From Streptococcus ruminantium (GTDB lineage: Bacteria; Bacillota; Bacilli; Lactobacillales; Streptococcaceae), in the NCBI RefSeq assembly GCF_003609975.1, contig NZ_AP018400.1, positions 1,748,501 through 1,812,500 of the forward strand: a stretch of DNA of 64,000 nt. The letters run 5' to 3'. Shown here piece by piece: positions 20,395 to 29,902 of the stretch. A model generated the notes under the pieces. It ran no database searches and had not been told where the DNA came from. It was given only the letters and a program-made list of their open reading frames with translations. The position numbers and the translations under genes were made by a program. Numbering within the stretch: the first letter of the stretch is position 1; each line of letters opens with the position of its first letter.

Positions 20395-20868
20395 CAACTA
20401 CTCGTAAATATGATTTTATATCTAGCTAGAAGGATAAGCTGTTCAGTACGTTTAATGCTTCCTAATACTCAGTTATTGATTATCACTTGATCTATCTTTT
20501 ATTACTTTGGTAAACAAGGAAACTTCATTTCCTTACTGCTTTAGACAACTGATATTATTTGAAATCGCCCTATCTACCCTCATTGGTGTCTGTTTAACAC
20601 GGACTCCAATCACTTTATTTCCAACCTTCAACAGGTTGTTTTCAGATTTTTTGGAACTGACTACATCAACTGTGAAGATCAAAAAACAATGCCTAGGGAG
20701 AGCAACATTTCGTTCTCTCTTTTTTGTATGAAAGACCAAGCTAAAAGAGCACGCTAGCCCTTTTTTTATATTTAATAATGACTCTAAAAACTACCTCTAT
20801 CGGACTATCCTTGGAAACAAGTGATGCTCCTTCAAATTTGATTGACCTTAACAGTCAAACTAACTTTT
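20395..20868 (+). other. Intergenic region after htpS, no gene recognised
   Basis: About 470 bp. A weak hairpin GAGAG-C-AAC/GTTCTCTC with six T follows at about 20697-20725 and may end htpS transcription. Two overlapping frames on opposite strands (20507-20731 and 20533-20739) have no ribosome sites and no recognisable domain. They may be remnants, but I cannot name them. Confidence 0.4.
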
Positions 20869-21210
20869 CTATTTAGGGCTAATTCCTAACATAATCCTTC
20901 CCAGACGACTAATTCTGGTCATCTTCCATACGGGAGACCAAACAATTTCTACTTGAACACTTTCAATACCTTCAATCGTTTTTAAAGCAGCCACAAGTTC
21001 GTTTGGTACGGTATCTGTACAGGAACATGCTGAATCCGTAAAAGTCATAGTTAGTTTGCACAGCCCAGTCTCATCTAGATGAATCTCATACACTAGCCCT
21101 AAATTGTATATGTCTAACTCAATCTCCGGATCATAAATGGACTCCAAAACTTCTACCAGTTGATCTGATAAGGCCTGTGCTCGATCGTTTATCTGAATAT
21201 CTTTTCGCAT
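20869..21210 (-). CDS. MIP18/SufT-like (DUF59) iron-sulfur assembly protein
   Basis: 113 residues of the MIP18 (PaaD/SufT) family. Key segments are VLESIYDPEIELDIYNLGL and the conserved cysteine region MTFTDSACSCTDTVPNEL. Such proteins help deliver or mature Fe-S clusters; in Gram-positives a SufT often accompanies the SUF genes, here 18 kb away. Monocistronic on the minus strand, and probably the last chromosomal gene before the rpsI island. Confidence 0.85.
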   Translation of the reverse strand: MRKDIQINDRAQALSDQLVEVLESIYDPEIELDIYNLGLVYEIHLDETGLCKLTMTFTDSACSCTDTVPNELVAALKTIEGIESVQVEIVWSPVWKMTRISRLGRIMLGISPK

Positions 21211-21558
21211 AATTTCTTCTTATTTTCTCCATGTTTGTATCATTTTCTCATATTTTTTGTACATTTTCAAGAAAAATTTGTAAATTCTGAATATTCCAGT
21301 AAATTCCAAGAGAAATTGCTCAATAAATAAAAAGCAAAATTGACAATAAAAATCCCTTATAACTTCTTGTAAAGTGCTTTGAAGCGTTGATGCATCGCTG
21401 ATACTTCAGTATAAGTTTACCCACTATAGTTGGCAAGGCATCAAAAAAGCACCAGCAAGATGCCGATGCTTTAAACTTATTGAACTCTTTGAGCAAGTAA
21501 ACATTTGAACCAATTTGAACCAAAAAGTCGGCACAAATGTTGCCCCCCATAACGTTTT
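21211..21558 (+). other. Relic of an integrase-proximal element end
   Basis: No gene recognised; a 102-codon minus frame here has no family resemblance. The 30 bases at 21366-21395 match 34342-34371 at 24 positions. The second site lies at a similar distance from an rpsI-tail repeat (about 140 bp, versus about 165 bp here). This suggests the left flank derives from the int-side end of an older element of the same kind. Confidence 0.4.
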
Positions 21559-21611
21559 GATTAACGTTTTGAGAATTGTGAAGCCTTGTGGGCTTTTTTG
21601 AGACCTGGTTT
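21559..21611 (-). repeat. Diverged copy of the rpsI 3' end (attachment site, left end of element A)
   Basis: 53 bases aligned without gaps to the rpsI 3' end, 39 identical. Read on the minus strand it still encodes [17 protein letters not shown] and a stop, almost the S9 C-terminus. Differences are mostly synonymous, so this is a homologous rpsI tail from another lineage. All three copies are identical at the stop-codon end (gattaacgtt), where strand exchange probably took place. Confidence 0.8.
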
Positions 21612-21739
21612 TGGGGGACAGAAGTCAAATATCTACAAAAGCTTATTAAATCAAGCTCTCAATATCTATTTCCATTAAATAAATGGACTTCCGAACCAAT
21701 CCTGCAAACAAAGGATTACCATTAGATTACCAAAAATCT

Positions 21740-21763
21740 GTTTTCGGAGCTTATGTAGTTGAG
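21740..21763 (-). repeat. Third copy of the element A 24-bp motif (inverted)
   Basis: The minus strand reads CTCAACTACATAAGCTCCG then AAAAC; 23 of 24 bases match 33043-33066. It lies 71 bp ahead of the antitoxin gene. Confidence 0.7.
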
Positions 21764-21833
21764 GAACAATGTGTATTCACTTTACTTTTTTGTAAGTTCG
21801 TTTTATAATGTATATACAAAAGGAGGTGGAACC

Positions 21834-22055
21834 ATGAATGTTATCTTGAGAAAAACAGGAAATAGTACTGTCATTACAATTCCCAATAAAATAAAAGAGA
21901 CTCTTGGAGCAGAAATTGGAGAAGAAATCGAATTTGTCACTTCGGGAAATAACGTCATCATTCGTAAAGCTGAGCCAAAATTTGATTTTGATAAGGAACT
22001 AGAAAAAGCCATGAACCAATACGATGAGCTTTTGAAAGAATTGGTGGATAGATGA
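21834..22055 (+). CDS. AbrB/MazE-type antitoxin
   Basis: 73 residues. The N-terminal swapped-hairpin DNA-binding domain is plain: NVILRKTGNSTVITIPNKI then EIGEEIEFV. The C-terminal tail is acidic and helical, as for a toxin-wrapping antitoxin. AAAGGAGGTGG precedes the ATG at 21834; an in-frame extension to 21759 lacks a ribosome site. Its stop overlaps the toxin start (ATGA), the usual arrangement of a type II pair. Expected to bind its own promoter. Confidence 0.88.
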   Translation: MNVILRKTGNSTVITIPNKIKETLGAEIGEEIEFVTSGNNVIIRKAEPKFDFDKELEKAMNQYDELLKELVDR

Positions 22056-22459
22056 GATATCTAACTGCTGAAGATATTATCAAAATCAATGTTATGGCTA
22101 TTGGTAAATATTCTCCTAATGAACCTGTTGGCATTGCTGATCCAAACAGTCTTCAAATGATTGTTGAACAGCCTAAACAAGAGATTTTCGGCAAAGTTCT
22201 CTATCCAGATATCTACAGTAAAGCTGCTATTATCTGGATAAATTTGATTAAGAAACATCCTTTTTATAATGCCAACAAACGAACTGCCGTTCTTGCCTTA
22301 CATATGTTTCTAGCAATGAATGGCTATCAGTCCCATCTCTCACTAAGTGATGGACTGGAAAAGACAATTGAAATTGCTACCTTTCAAGGAGATTTTGAAG
22401 ATTTAAAGAAAATAATTATTCACTTCCTCAAGCAAGATGGAAATATAACTAAATTATAA
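22052..22459 (+). CDS. Doc/Fic-type toxin
   Basis: 135 residues of the death-on-curing family. The Fic motif is HPFYNANKRTAVLALHMFL; Doc proteins usually show HxFxDANKR, and here the Asp is Asn. The known Doc toxin phosphorylates elongation factor Tu. It starts inside the antitoxin stop codon and ends before a strong terminator. The Asn change is allowed in several homologues, so loss of activity should not be assumed. The pair likely stabilises the element. Confidence 0.88.
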   Translation: MRYLTAEDIIKINVMAIGKYSPNEPVGIADPNSLQMIVEQPKQEIFGKVLYPDIYSKAAIIWINLIKKHPFYNANKRTAVLALHMFLAMNGYQSHLSLSDGLEKTIEIATFQGDFEDLKKIIIHFLKQDGNITKL

Positions 22460-22461
22460 TT

Positions 22462-22500
22462 AAAAAGTGGTTGTCAACTTTTCGTTGAAGACCACTTTTT
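22462..22500 (+). terminator. Toxin-antitoxin operon terminator
   Basis: Stem AAAAAGTGGT/ACCACTTTTT with an inner TCAAC/GTTGA extension, ending in a T run. Confidence 0.88.
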
Positions 22501-22534
22501 ATATCCTACTGTATCCTACTTCATAAAGGATAAA

Positions 22535-23970
22535 CTATCTGTCAACCAAAGTATAGTACTGATTTCTATCATTTTTGTTTGCGCCGTACCAATTAAGGAT
22601 GCCCAATTCTTGTAAGTTTTTCATAGTTTTTACAATAAATTTACGGCTTCTACCAGTAATTTCAATCGCTTTGGCCGTAGTCATCTTCTCGCCTGAATTA
22701 TACATGTAGTGAACCAGTAATTGCTCATCAGCATTGAGGTCGCCAAAGTCAGTAAACTGTTTCTCTAAACTATCTCGTGTTCGGAGATGTCGACTCACGA
22801 TGTTATTTTCAAGGGTCAAAACCACCTTATTACCTGGTTCTGAATATTTAGGCTCATGAAGAAATGCTGATTCCATCTCAGAGTAGATCCGTTTAACACC
22901 TTCATTCATTTCACGGACCCAGCCAAACTCTGTCAGGGTTCTGGCAACTCGAGGATTTCTTGAAAACCGTTCATGCTTGATATTGTCAACGGTGACGATA
23001 TTTGGCAATTTCCCTGGGCTATGAATTTCCAGTCGGTCATCAAACATCAGCACACGAATATGATCCCCATAGACAGAGTAATCACGGTGAGTAACAGCAT
23101 TGACAACACCTTCAAACCAGGCAAATTCTGGATACTCAGGCAAAATTTGAAATTGCCCATTGTCATCCAGATATTGGAACTCACGCAGCTGGGTACGAAT
23201 AAAATCACGAGCCTTGATAATCAGGCTTGGTAGAGCATCATCAAAGGTTGCTTCCTTGATGACATTAAAGCTAGTCCCTGTCCCCATGTCCGTGCCATCA
23301 AACCGCTGAAAACGAACACGAGCTTGAGGGAAGAAGGCTGACGGGTATTTACCAAAAAGCAAGATAGCTGCCTTGGTCAATTTTCCATTGACCAGAAAAC
23401 GCCGAGCTTTGAGAATTTCTTCCGTAGAACGGTCTGAAATATCAAATCGATTCTTGAAATCCTGTACCAGACTATCATCAATGTCTTCCAAGGTTGCGTC
23501 AGCCACAACTTCATCCTCAAAGAAACGCTGCCCTTTATCATAGCTGAGTTGAGTTCGTTGTTCATAACTAAGTTTAACAGTCTCATCACCCTGACGCAGG
23601 TAAACCTCATCATTAGGCGCAGCAATCACTCGGTTTGAAGATAATTCAACTGAGATAACCAAAATCAGGTCATCTTCCCCCTTATGATTAACCACAGAGA
23701 TTTCTTCAAATGACAAATCCAGAGGGGAGTATCACGCATCTCACGGTCAATCTTTTTGAAATCGTCTATGGGATAAGATCTGCCATCTTTGAAGCCAGTG
23801 ATGATGTTATTCTGCTTGTCGTCCTCAATACCGATGACCAGCTGACCACCATCTGCATTAGCAAAGACAATCAGGTGTTTAAGAAGTTCAGACGGCTTCT
23901 TTCGGGCGGATTTCCTGTCCAAATGTTGGCTTTCTAGTGAGAATTGGTAGTGGGATAGGGTTTGATTCAT
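22535..23970 (-). pseudogene. AlbA_2-domain (Schlafen-type) ATP-binding protein, frameshifted
   Basis: Two overlapping frames make one protein. The N-terminal part (23665-23970) has LDRKSARKKPSELLKHLIVF and ADGGQLVIGIEDD, an AlbA_2 domain. The rest (22535-23716) has the HATPase-like segment WFEGVVNAVTHRDYSVYGD and a winged-helix C-terminus. The break lies near 23730: RDTPL should continue DLSFEE, but an extra CT dinucleotide (CCCCTCTGG) shifts the frame. Family members are often found in mobile elements and near defense genes. Here it lies between the toxin pair and hsdS. Confidence 0.8.
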
Positions 23971-24034
23971 ATCATTCTCCTGAGTGTTATAGCTCTAATA
24001 GCACATCTCCCAGCCTTTCTTACTTCTCATTTAG

Positions 24035-24577
24035 TGTGCTAAGAAACCTTATGGGAAGATACTCAGTTGGAAAACCTCAACACTAAATAGAGTGACTAAT
24101 CTTTATACAGGTAATAGTATAAATGCAACTCAAAAACAACTTTATTTTTCGAGTGGTGTCGGGATAAATTATATCGCGACAAAAGATGTTGATTTTAATG
24201 GGAACATCACTTATGATAATGGTATAAAAATCCCTGACACCTACTTAGATGGTTTTAAGATAAGCCAACCTCAATCAATCTTACTCTGTCTAGAGGGAGG
24301 AAGTGCTGGGCGTAAAATAGGGATGCTAGACCAAATTGTTTGTTTTGGAAATAAACTTTGTAGCCTCTCATTTTATTCTGGTAACAATAAATTTTTATAT
24401 TATTTTTTACAAAGTCCTCAGTTTCTGAACGATTTTAAAGAGAACAAATCAGGAATTATCGGAGGTGTTAGCCTAAAGAATCTAGGTAATATTTCAATTC
24501 CATTAGTTCCATTAACAGAGCAAGCACGCATTAGTCAGCGAGTTGAGCAACTTTTTGAAAAAGTAAATCAATTTTAG
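24035..24577 (+). pseudogene. 5'-truncated hsdS fragment (inverted specificity cassette)
   Basis: A plus-strand frame opposing hsdS. From about 24065 it reads WKTSTLNRVTNLYTGNSIN, a typical start of an HsdS target-recognition domain, and ends TEQARISQRVEQLFEKV, a typical domain end. There is no upstream half and no good start; a GTG at 24092 is the only candidate. Its last 47 bases overlap the hsdS end, through a near palindrome (ACTTTTTGAAAAAGT) that encodes both tails. This looks like a silent or left-over specificity cassette. Confidence 0.75.
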
Positions 24578-26099
24578 ATACAATTTCTTTCATTTCCCGA
24601 TAATTTGAAATAGGTATTAATAGCTCTGAAATACTGGTGCTATTTAGCGTTTTACCTTTTATGGCATCCTTTAAATTACCAGCAGTTGAGATCAGGGGCA
24701 AAAAACGCATTAGATAGTCTCTTATGATGTTATCTTTATCACCATATGGAAATATTGAGATAATCGCCTCATTATGACTAGCTGGCATATCTAATAGTGC
24801 AACTTTACCGATAGACAACTTAAAACTCATCAGTAGAGTGTCTACTGGTACTATCTTCATATTTTTCTGTTTTATTGCCAAATCTGAGATATATTCTTTT
24901 GTTTGAGTAATATAACCACTATTAGGCATATCTGAAATAGATACCCAAGGAATATCAACTCCCCAATAAGTTGGTTCACTTCTTGGAGGTGTTTTTCCAA
25001 TATTGAATAAAACTAGTTCCCCAAACCTAACGTAACTCCAAGAGTTAGGAATCTCAGGCATAGTTGAACTGACGAAATCACTATTTTCTTTGTTATTCCC
25101 ATAAGGAGAGTTATCATCTCCTTTTGTCACCACTATTTCTGCCAAATCTTTCTTCTTGAGTTTACCTTCCTTATAGAGTTTTTGCTTTTCAGCTTGGATT
25201 TTTTCAAGTAAAACTTCGACAGGTTCATCATCTGGGTCTTGGGTAACTAGTTTACCTTGCATGGCGTATTGTAAGATAGATTTTTTCAACTTATCTGGAA
25301 ATTCTTTATCCAGTTCTTGCAGTCGGTTGTAACTTTCTGCGTATTCGTCAACTTTCGCCAATGCTTTTTCGATTTTCTCGACAATTCGTTTTTGTTCGGC
25401 GAGGGGTGGGAGGGGGATAAATAAATTTGAAAGATTACTTCCATTAACATTGGGTTGACCTGTTCCCATAGAAACATCTTGTAGCTGTTTCCAATATAAA
25501 TTACTATTCAAAAAGACCGTTATGTATTGTTCTATTTTTTGAAGCAGTTGAACTCTGATTAAATATGAAGCATAAACAGAGGTCTGCCCAACATGCTTAA
25601 TCAAAAAACTTTTTCCAATAGTTCCTCCAGTTCTTGCAATCACGATATCACCGGAACTTAAAATATAGTTGTCTATTTTTTCAAGAGATATATTACAGTA
25701 AGGCACTCTATCCCAATCTACATTTCCATTTTGAATATCCGTAATTCTGAGAAGTTTAGCATTACCTTTATTTTCAGATGAGGCTGTATAGCCATAATTA
25801 ATTTTTTTAGAGATACTCCCTAACCTCACCCACTCCCAACTATCTGGAATATCATAGGGGACTTCCACTTCTTGAACTGTTCCATCCGTCAACTTCTCAT
25901 AAGGTTTCCCATCATCACCTCGAAAAAGCTCTGTTTCTTTTTTATCTCGCTTGATTTTGCCATCAGCAATGAGTTTTTCTTTTTCCGCTTTGATACGTTT
26001 AAGTAGCTCACTAGCTGGCTCGTCAGTTGGGTCTTGAGAAACTAATTTTCCCTCCATTGCTCGCTGTAAGATACTAGCTTTTAGTTGTTCTGGGGTCAT
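24531..26099 (-). CDS. hsdS: Type I restriction-modification specificity subunit HsdS
   Basis: 522 residues. Two target-recognition domains begin IPDSWEWVRLGSISKKI and IPNSWSYVRFGELVLF. Each is preceded by a repeated helical spacer (SILQRAMEGKLVSQDP and SILQYAMQGKLVTQDP), the half-site organisation of HsdS. It sets the bipartite DNA target of the HsdRMS complex. The ATG at 26099 overlaps the hsdM stop (TAATG); an in-frame extension to 26237 lies inside hsdM. A second, opposing domain abuts the end. Confidence 0.95.
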   Translation of the reverse strand: MTPEQLKASILQRAMEGKLVSQDPTDEPASELLKRIKAEKEKLIADGKIKRDKKETELFRGDDGKPYEKLTDGTVQEVEVPYDIPDSWEWVRLGSISKKINYGYTASSENKGNAKLLRITDIQNGNVDWDRVPYCNISLEKIDNYILSSGDIVIARTGGTIGKSFLIKHVGQTSVYASYLIRVQLLQKIEQYITVFLNSNLYWKQLQDVSMGTGQPNVNGSNLSNLFIPLPPLAEQKRIVEKIEKALAKVDEYAESYNRLQELDKEFPDKLKKSILQYAMQGKLVTQDPDDEPVEVLLEKIQAEKQKLYKEGKLKKKDLAEIVVTKGDDNSPYGNNKENSDFVSSTMPEIPNSWSYVRFGELVLFNIGKTPPRSEPTYWGVDIPWVSISDMPNSGYITQTKEYISDLAIKQKNMKIVPVDTLLMSFKLSIGKVALLDMPASHNEAIISIFPYGDKDNIIRDYLMRFLPLISTAGNLKDAIKGKTLNSTSISELLIPISNYREMKEIVSKIDLLFQKVAQLAD

Positions 26100-27562
26100 T
26101 AGTTCTCCTCCAAAAGCTCTAAAATATCTGCCAAAACAGCATATATTTTTTGGTTCAAAGCCGCTCTTTCTTGCTGATAGTTTTGGATAAGTTCCAGCGG
26201 TTCCAAAATCTCTTCTTCTTCCTTGGGAAAGCCACATTGATCAAAATTATAGTTCAAATCAGCTAACTCAGATGGTGTAAAAGATTTGGCTTTATAAAAA
26301 TTCCCCTCTAAAATCTCCTCACGACTAGTCCACCACTCACGAACAGGATTGAAATGCTCTGACTTCATCGGCTTGGTCTTAGAAAAATTTTTATACCCCT
26401 CTGGCATGTCCAAACGATAAAACCAAGTCTGCTCCGTCTTCTTAGTCTTGTCAAAGAAAAGGATATTGGTGTGAATACCTGTGTAAGGTGCAAAGACACT
26501 ATGAGGCAAACGGATAATCGTATGAAGATTAAATTCCTCAACCAATTTTTCTTTCAAACGAGTTTTAACACCCTCTCCAAAGAGAAAGCCATCTGGTAAA
26601 ATTACCCCAACACGACCGTTTTCTTTCAGCCTATACATGATAACTGCCATAAAAAGGTCCGCTGTCTCCGAACTCCGCAACTCTGCTGGAAAATTATTTT
26701 TAATCGTATCAAGTTCGGAACCACCAAAAGGTGGGTTCATCATGATAAGGTCAAACTTCTCATCATCTGTGTACTCTCGGACATTTTTCTCCAAGGTATT
26801 GCCATGAATGATTTTAGGGTCATCAATTTCATGAAGAAAGAGGTTCGTCACTGCTAATAGGTGAGGAAAGGCTTTTTTCTCAATCCCAAAGACAGCCTGA
26901 TTGTATTTTTGAATATCCTCGCTAGTCTTACGTTGTTTGCTTAAATGATTTAAAGTCGAGGTCAAGAAACCACCTGTTCCACAGGCAAGATCAGCCATCG
27001 TTTCACCTAATTTAGGGTCAAGCATTTCAGCAATGAAATCGGTCGCTGCACGAGGGGTATAAAATTCCCCAGAGTTCCCTGCACTTTGGATGTCCTTGAG
27101 GATTTTCTCATAAATATCATTAAAGGAGTGTCGGTCTTCTGGACTATTAAAGTCCACCTCATCAATGACATTGATAACCTGACGCAAGAGCACACCGTTT
27201 TTCATGTAGTTATTAGCATCTTCAAAGGCTGATTTAACAATGCTTTTCCGAATGGGCATATTGGGTGTGATTTCAAGCTCTTTTAATTCCTTAAACAGCC
27301 TATTGTTCACAAAATCAAGCAAATCATCACCTGTCAAGACTTGCTCACCTTTTTCAGCGTGAGCCCAATTTCGCCATTTTAAGTCTTCAGGAATAATTGA
27401 CTCATAATCATCTTCCTCCAACTCCCAAACCAACTCACGGCTATCATAAATTTTCAAAAAGAGTAACCAAGACATTTGTTCAATACGTTGGGCGTCTCCA
27501 TTAACACCTGCGTCATTGCGTGTAATATCTTGAATACGTTTCACAAATGATGTAATCGACAT
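26099..27562 (-). CDS. hsdM: Type I restriction-modification DNA methyltransferase HsdM
   Basis: 487 residues. N-terminal HsdM helical domain (RNDAGVNGDAQRIEQMSWL) and N6-adenine methylase domain with SAM loop ADLACGTGGFLTSTLNHL and catalytic NPPFGGSE. The tail ending LADILELLEEN is a helical HsdS-binding extension. It overlaps hsdS by one base and lies 12 bp after hsdR. All key motifs look intact, so methylation should work. Confidence 0.96.
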   Translation of the reverse strand: MSITSFVKRIQDITRNDAGVNGDAQRIEQMSWLLFLKIYDSRELVWELEEDDYESIIPEDLKWRNWAHAEKGEQVLTGDDLLDFVNNRLFKELKELEITPNMPIRKSIVKSAFEDANNYMKNGVLLRQVINVIDEVDFNSPEDRHSFNDIYEKILKDIQSAGNSGEFYTPRAATDFIAEMLDPKLGETMADLACGTGGFLTSTLNHLSKQRKTSEDIQKYNQAVFGIEKKAFPHLLAVTNLFLHEIDDPKIIHGNTLEKNVREYTDDEKFDLIMMNPPFGGSELDTIKNNFPAELRSSETADLFMAVIMYRLKENGRVGVILPDGFLFGEGVKTRLKEKLVEEFNLHTIIRLPHSVFAPYTGIHTNILFFDKTKKTEQTWFYRLDMPEGYKNFSKTKPMKSEHFNPVREWWTSREEILEGNFYKAKSFTPSELADLNYNFDQCGFPKEEEEILEPLELIQNYQQERAALNQKIYAVLADILELLEEN

Positions 27563-27574
27563 AGTTTCCTTTCA

Positions 27575-29902
27575 TCAAGCTACTGTAAATAGCTCTTCTT
27601 CCAACTCTTTAATAGCCCTTAGATAGGCCTGCTTATTTCCAAAATAGGTATTGATAATCTTAAAGGTTCCACCGTAAATTTGAAACTCTGGTAATTTTAG
27701 CGTTTCAATGCTTTCCAGTTCACCAATTCCCTTATCCATGTACTTATCTAATAACGTCTCTAAAACAGATCGGGCCTCTTCACTGTACTTTTGCAGATAA
27801 CCACTACTCTTAACCCTGCTAATTCTCTGGCTCTTAGTCAACTCTTTTTGACCATAAGCCAGTTTTAGCAGCAAGTCAAAGTCATCAATCTCCTGTTCAG
27901 AAACCCCTTCTGCTTCTCGAATGGCATCAAGATAAACACCTTTTTTATAGAGTTCTTCTAAGATAGCTTTTTTCTTATCAGCTGCTTGCCAAGCAGTAAT
28001 AAACTCGGTCAAAGTAGCGTAAGCCCCCAGAATATTTTTCCGAGTATAGTCGGTCAAACTTTCTGTCACTAACTTCCCATTTTCATCCAAAACCTGAATG
28101 GTTGAATTGAGAACATCTACCTTTTTATCAGTAACCCTATATTTTTCAATAGGTTCTCCGCCACCTCCAGTTGGTTCTCCGCCACCTCCAGTTGGCTCTT
28201 TAGGGTCAAAGACATACGCTGGCTCTCCATCAAAATCTGGGTCTGCAAACAGATTGGTCACGTTTCTAAAATCAATAATGGTAAAAAATTCTTTCCCTTT
28301 CTGCGGGTACAAACGTGTCCCACGACCAATAATCTGTTTGAACTCCGTCATGGATTGAATATTGGAATCGAGCACAATCAAACGGCAAGTTTTTGCATTG
28401 ACCCCCGTTGTCAAGAGTTTTGATGTTGTGACAATAGCTGGAAATTTAGAATTAACATCCATAAAATTATCGAGCTGTGCTTTACCCTCTGCATTGTCGC
28501 CTGTCACCTGCATCACATAACGATAATCTTCCTGAACTAAGTCTGTATTTTCTTTGACAAAAGCCGCTCTCATCCGCTCAGCATGGTCAATATCAACACA
28601 AAAGACAATGGTTTTGTCAAATCGAGCATTGTTTTGTTTCATATAATCAGAAACAAACTTAGCCACCTTTTGGGTACGATCATCAATAACAATGGTCTTA
28701 TCAAAATCTTTCCGACCATAGTACCTATCTTCGATAAGTCTTCCTGTGGCATCCTCTTTACCACTCTCTGGACGATAGCCATTGACATCAATATCCAAAT
28801 TAACTCGCATCACACGATAAGGGGCCAAGAAGCCATCCTCAATTCCCTGTTTCAAACTATAAGTATAAACAGGCTCTCCAAAATAATCTATATTAGAAAC
28901 TTCTTTGGTTTCCTTTGGTGTCGCTGTCATCCCAATCTGGGTTGCTGAGGCAAAATAATCAATCACTTGACGCCAGTTGCTATCCTCCTTAGCTGAACCG
29001 CGGTGAGCCTCATCAATAACAATCAGGTCAAAGAAATCCTTATCAAACTTTTGGTAATGCGTTTCCTCACCATCTTCGCCTGTTAATTGCTGATACAAAC
29101 CTAAGTAAATCTCGAAAGAATTTAACTTTTCTGGAGAATTCAGTAACTTTGCTGTGATTTTGGTCATTACCTTTTCAAAAGGCTTAAAATCTTCAGCCAT
29201 TGTTTGGTCAACTAAGATATTTCGGTCAGCTAAAAAGAGAACACGTTTGGCTAAACCAGCTTTTCGCAAACGATAAATAATTTGAAAAGCCATAAAGGTC
29301 TTACCTGTCCCTGTTGCCATGACAAACATGACCCGCTTTCCTCCTCTTGCAACCGCCTCAACGGTACGGTTGATAGCGATTTGCTGGTAATAACGTGGTG
29401 TTTTATTGGAGAACGCATCAGTATAGTAAGGGACTGAAATCGCCTTTGAAACCTCAGAAGTTATCTCTTTTTCAGCAATCAAACGCTCAAATAATTCTTC
29501 ACGAGTAGGAAATTCCTCTAAAGTTAATTTACGTTCTTGCCTCGTGATACGGTCATGCTCAATAAAACCATCACCATTTGAGGAATAAACAAAAGGAACA
29601 TCTAAAATCTCACCATATTCAATCGCCTGCTGTAATCCAGCTCGTAAACTATGCTTATTATCTTTAGCTTCAACGATTGCAATACGCTGCCCAAATTGAT
29701 AGTAGAGAGCATAGTCTGATTTTTTCCCTTCTTTACGACGAGCCTTATCACCTCGAACCTCTATTCGCCCATCTGTAAAATATTCCTCATAGGCAATATG
29801 CTCACCATTTTTCCAACCTTTAGCTAAAATGGCTGGAGTAATAAAATTAGCTTTAATATCTTCTTCGCTCATGCTCTTTTTGTCTTTGATGAATGTCGCC
29901 AT
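27575..29902 (-). CDS. hsdR: Type I restriction enzyme subunit HsdR (EcoEI-like)
   Basis: 775 residues. N-terminal nuclease region with QRIAIVEAKDNKHS (the ExK of the PD-(D/E)xK site). Helicase motifs: Walker A VMATGTGKTFMAF, DEAH in LIVIDEAHRGS, GMTATP and the late IIGRGTRLYPQKG. The C-terminal 150 residues look like the EcoEI R C-terminal domain. An unusual glycine-rich linker (TGGGGEP twice) lies at about residues 570-590. First gene of hsdR-hsdM-hsdS, ATG after GGGAG. Confidence 0.95.
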   Translation of the reverse strand: MATFIKDKKSMSEEDIKANFITPAILAKGWKNGEHIAYEEYFTDGRIEVRGDKARRKEGKKSDYALYYQFGQRIAIVEAKDNKHSLRAGLQQAIEYGEILDVPFVYSSNGDGFIEHDRITRQERKLTLEEFPTREELFERLIAEKEITSEVSKAISVPYYTDAFSNKTPRYYQQIAINRTVEAVARGGKRVMFVMATGTGKTFMAFQIIYRLRKAGLAKRVLFLADRNILVDQTMAEDFKPFEKVMTKITAKLLNSPEKLNSFEIYLGLYQQLTGEDGEETHYQKFDKDFFDLIVIDEAHRGSAKEDSNWRQVIDYFASATQIGMTATPKETKEVSNIDYFGEPVYTYSLKQGIEDGFLAPYRVMRVNLDIDVNGYRPESGKEDATGRLIEDRYYGRKDFDKTIVIDDRTQKVAKFVSDYMKQNNARFDKTIVFCVDIDHAERMRAAFVKENTDLVQEDYRYVMQVTGDNAEGKAQLDNFMDVNSKFPAIVTTSKLLTTGVNAKTCRLIVLDSNIQSMTEFKQIIGRGTRLYPQKGKEFFTIIDFRNVTNLFADPDFDGEPAYVFDPKEPTGGGGEPTGGGGEPIEKYRVTDKKVDVLNSTIQVLDENGKLVTESLTDYTRKNILGAYATLTEFITAWQAADKKKAILEELYKKGVYLDAIREAEGVSEQEIDDFDLLLKLAYGQKELTKSQRISRVKSSGYLQKYSEEARSVLETLLDKYMDKGIGELESIETLKLPEFQIYGGTFKIINTYFGNKQAYLRAIKELEEELFTVA
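28152..28193 (-). repeat. 21-bp tandem duplication inside hsdR
   Basis: Two perfect 21-base units (ggttctccgccacctccagt plus t) followed by a partial third. They encode TGGGGEP twice in a linker between helicase and C-terminal domains. Copy number changes keep frame. Confidence 0.85.

Noticed and set aside
20507..20739. Two overlapping small frames on opposite strands
   Set aside because: No ribosome site, no family resemblance; treated as intergenic.
21320..21628. 102-codon minus-strand frame
   Set aside because: It reads through the diverged rpsI tail out of frame, has no ribosome site and no recognisable domain.
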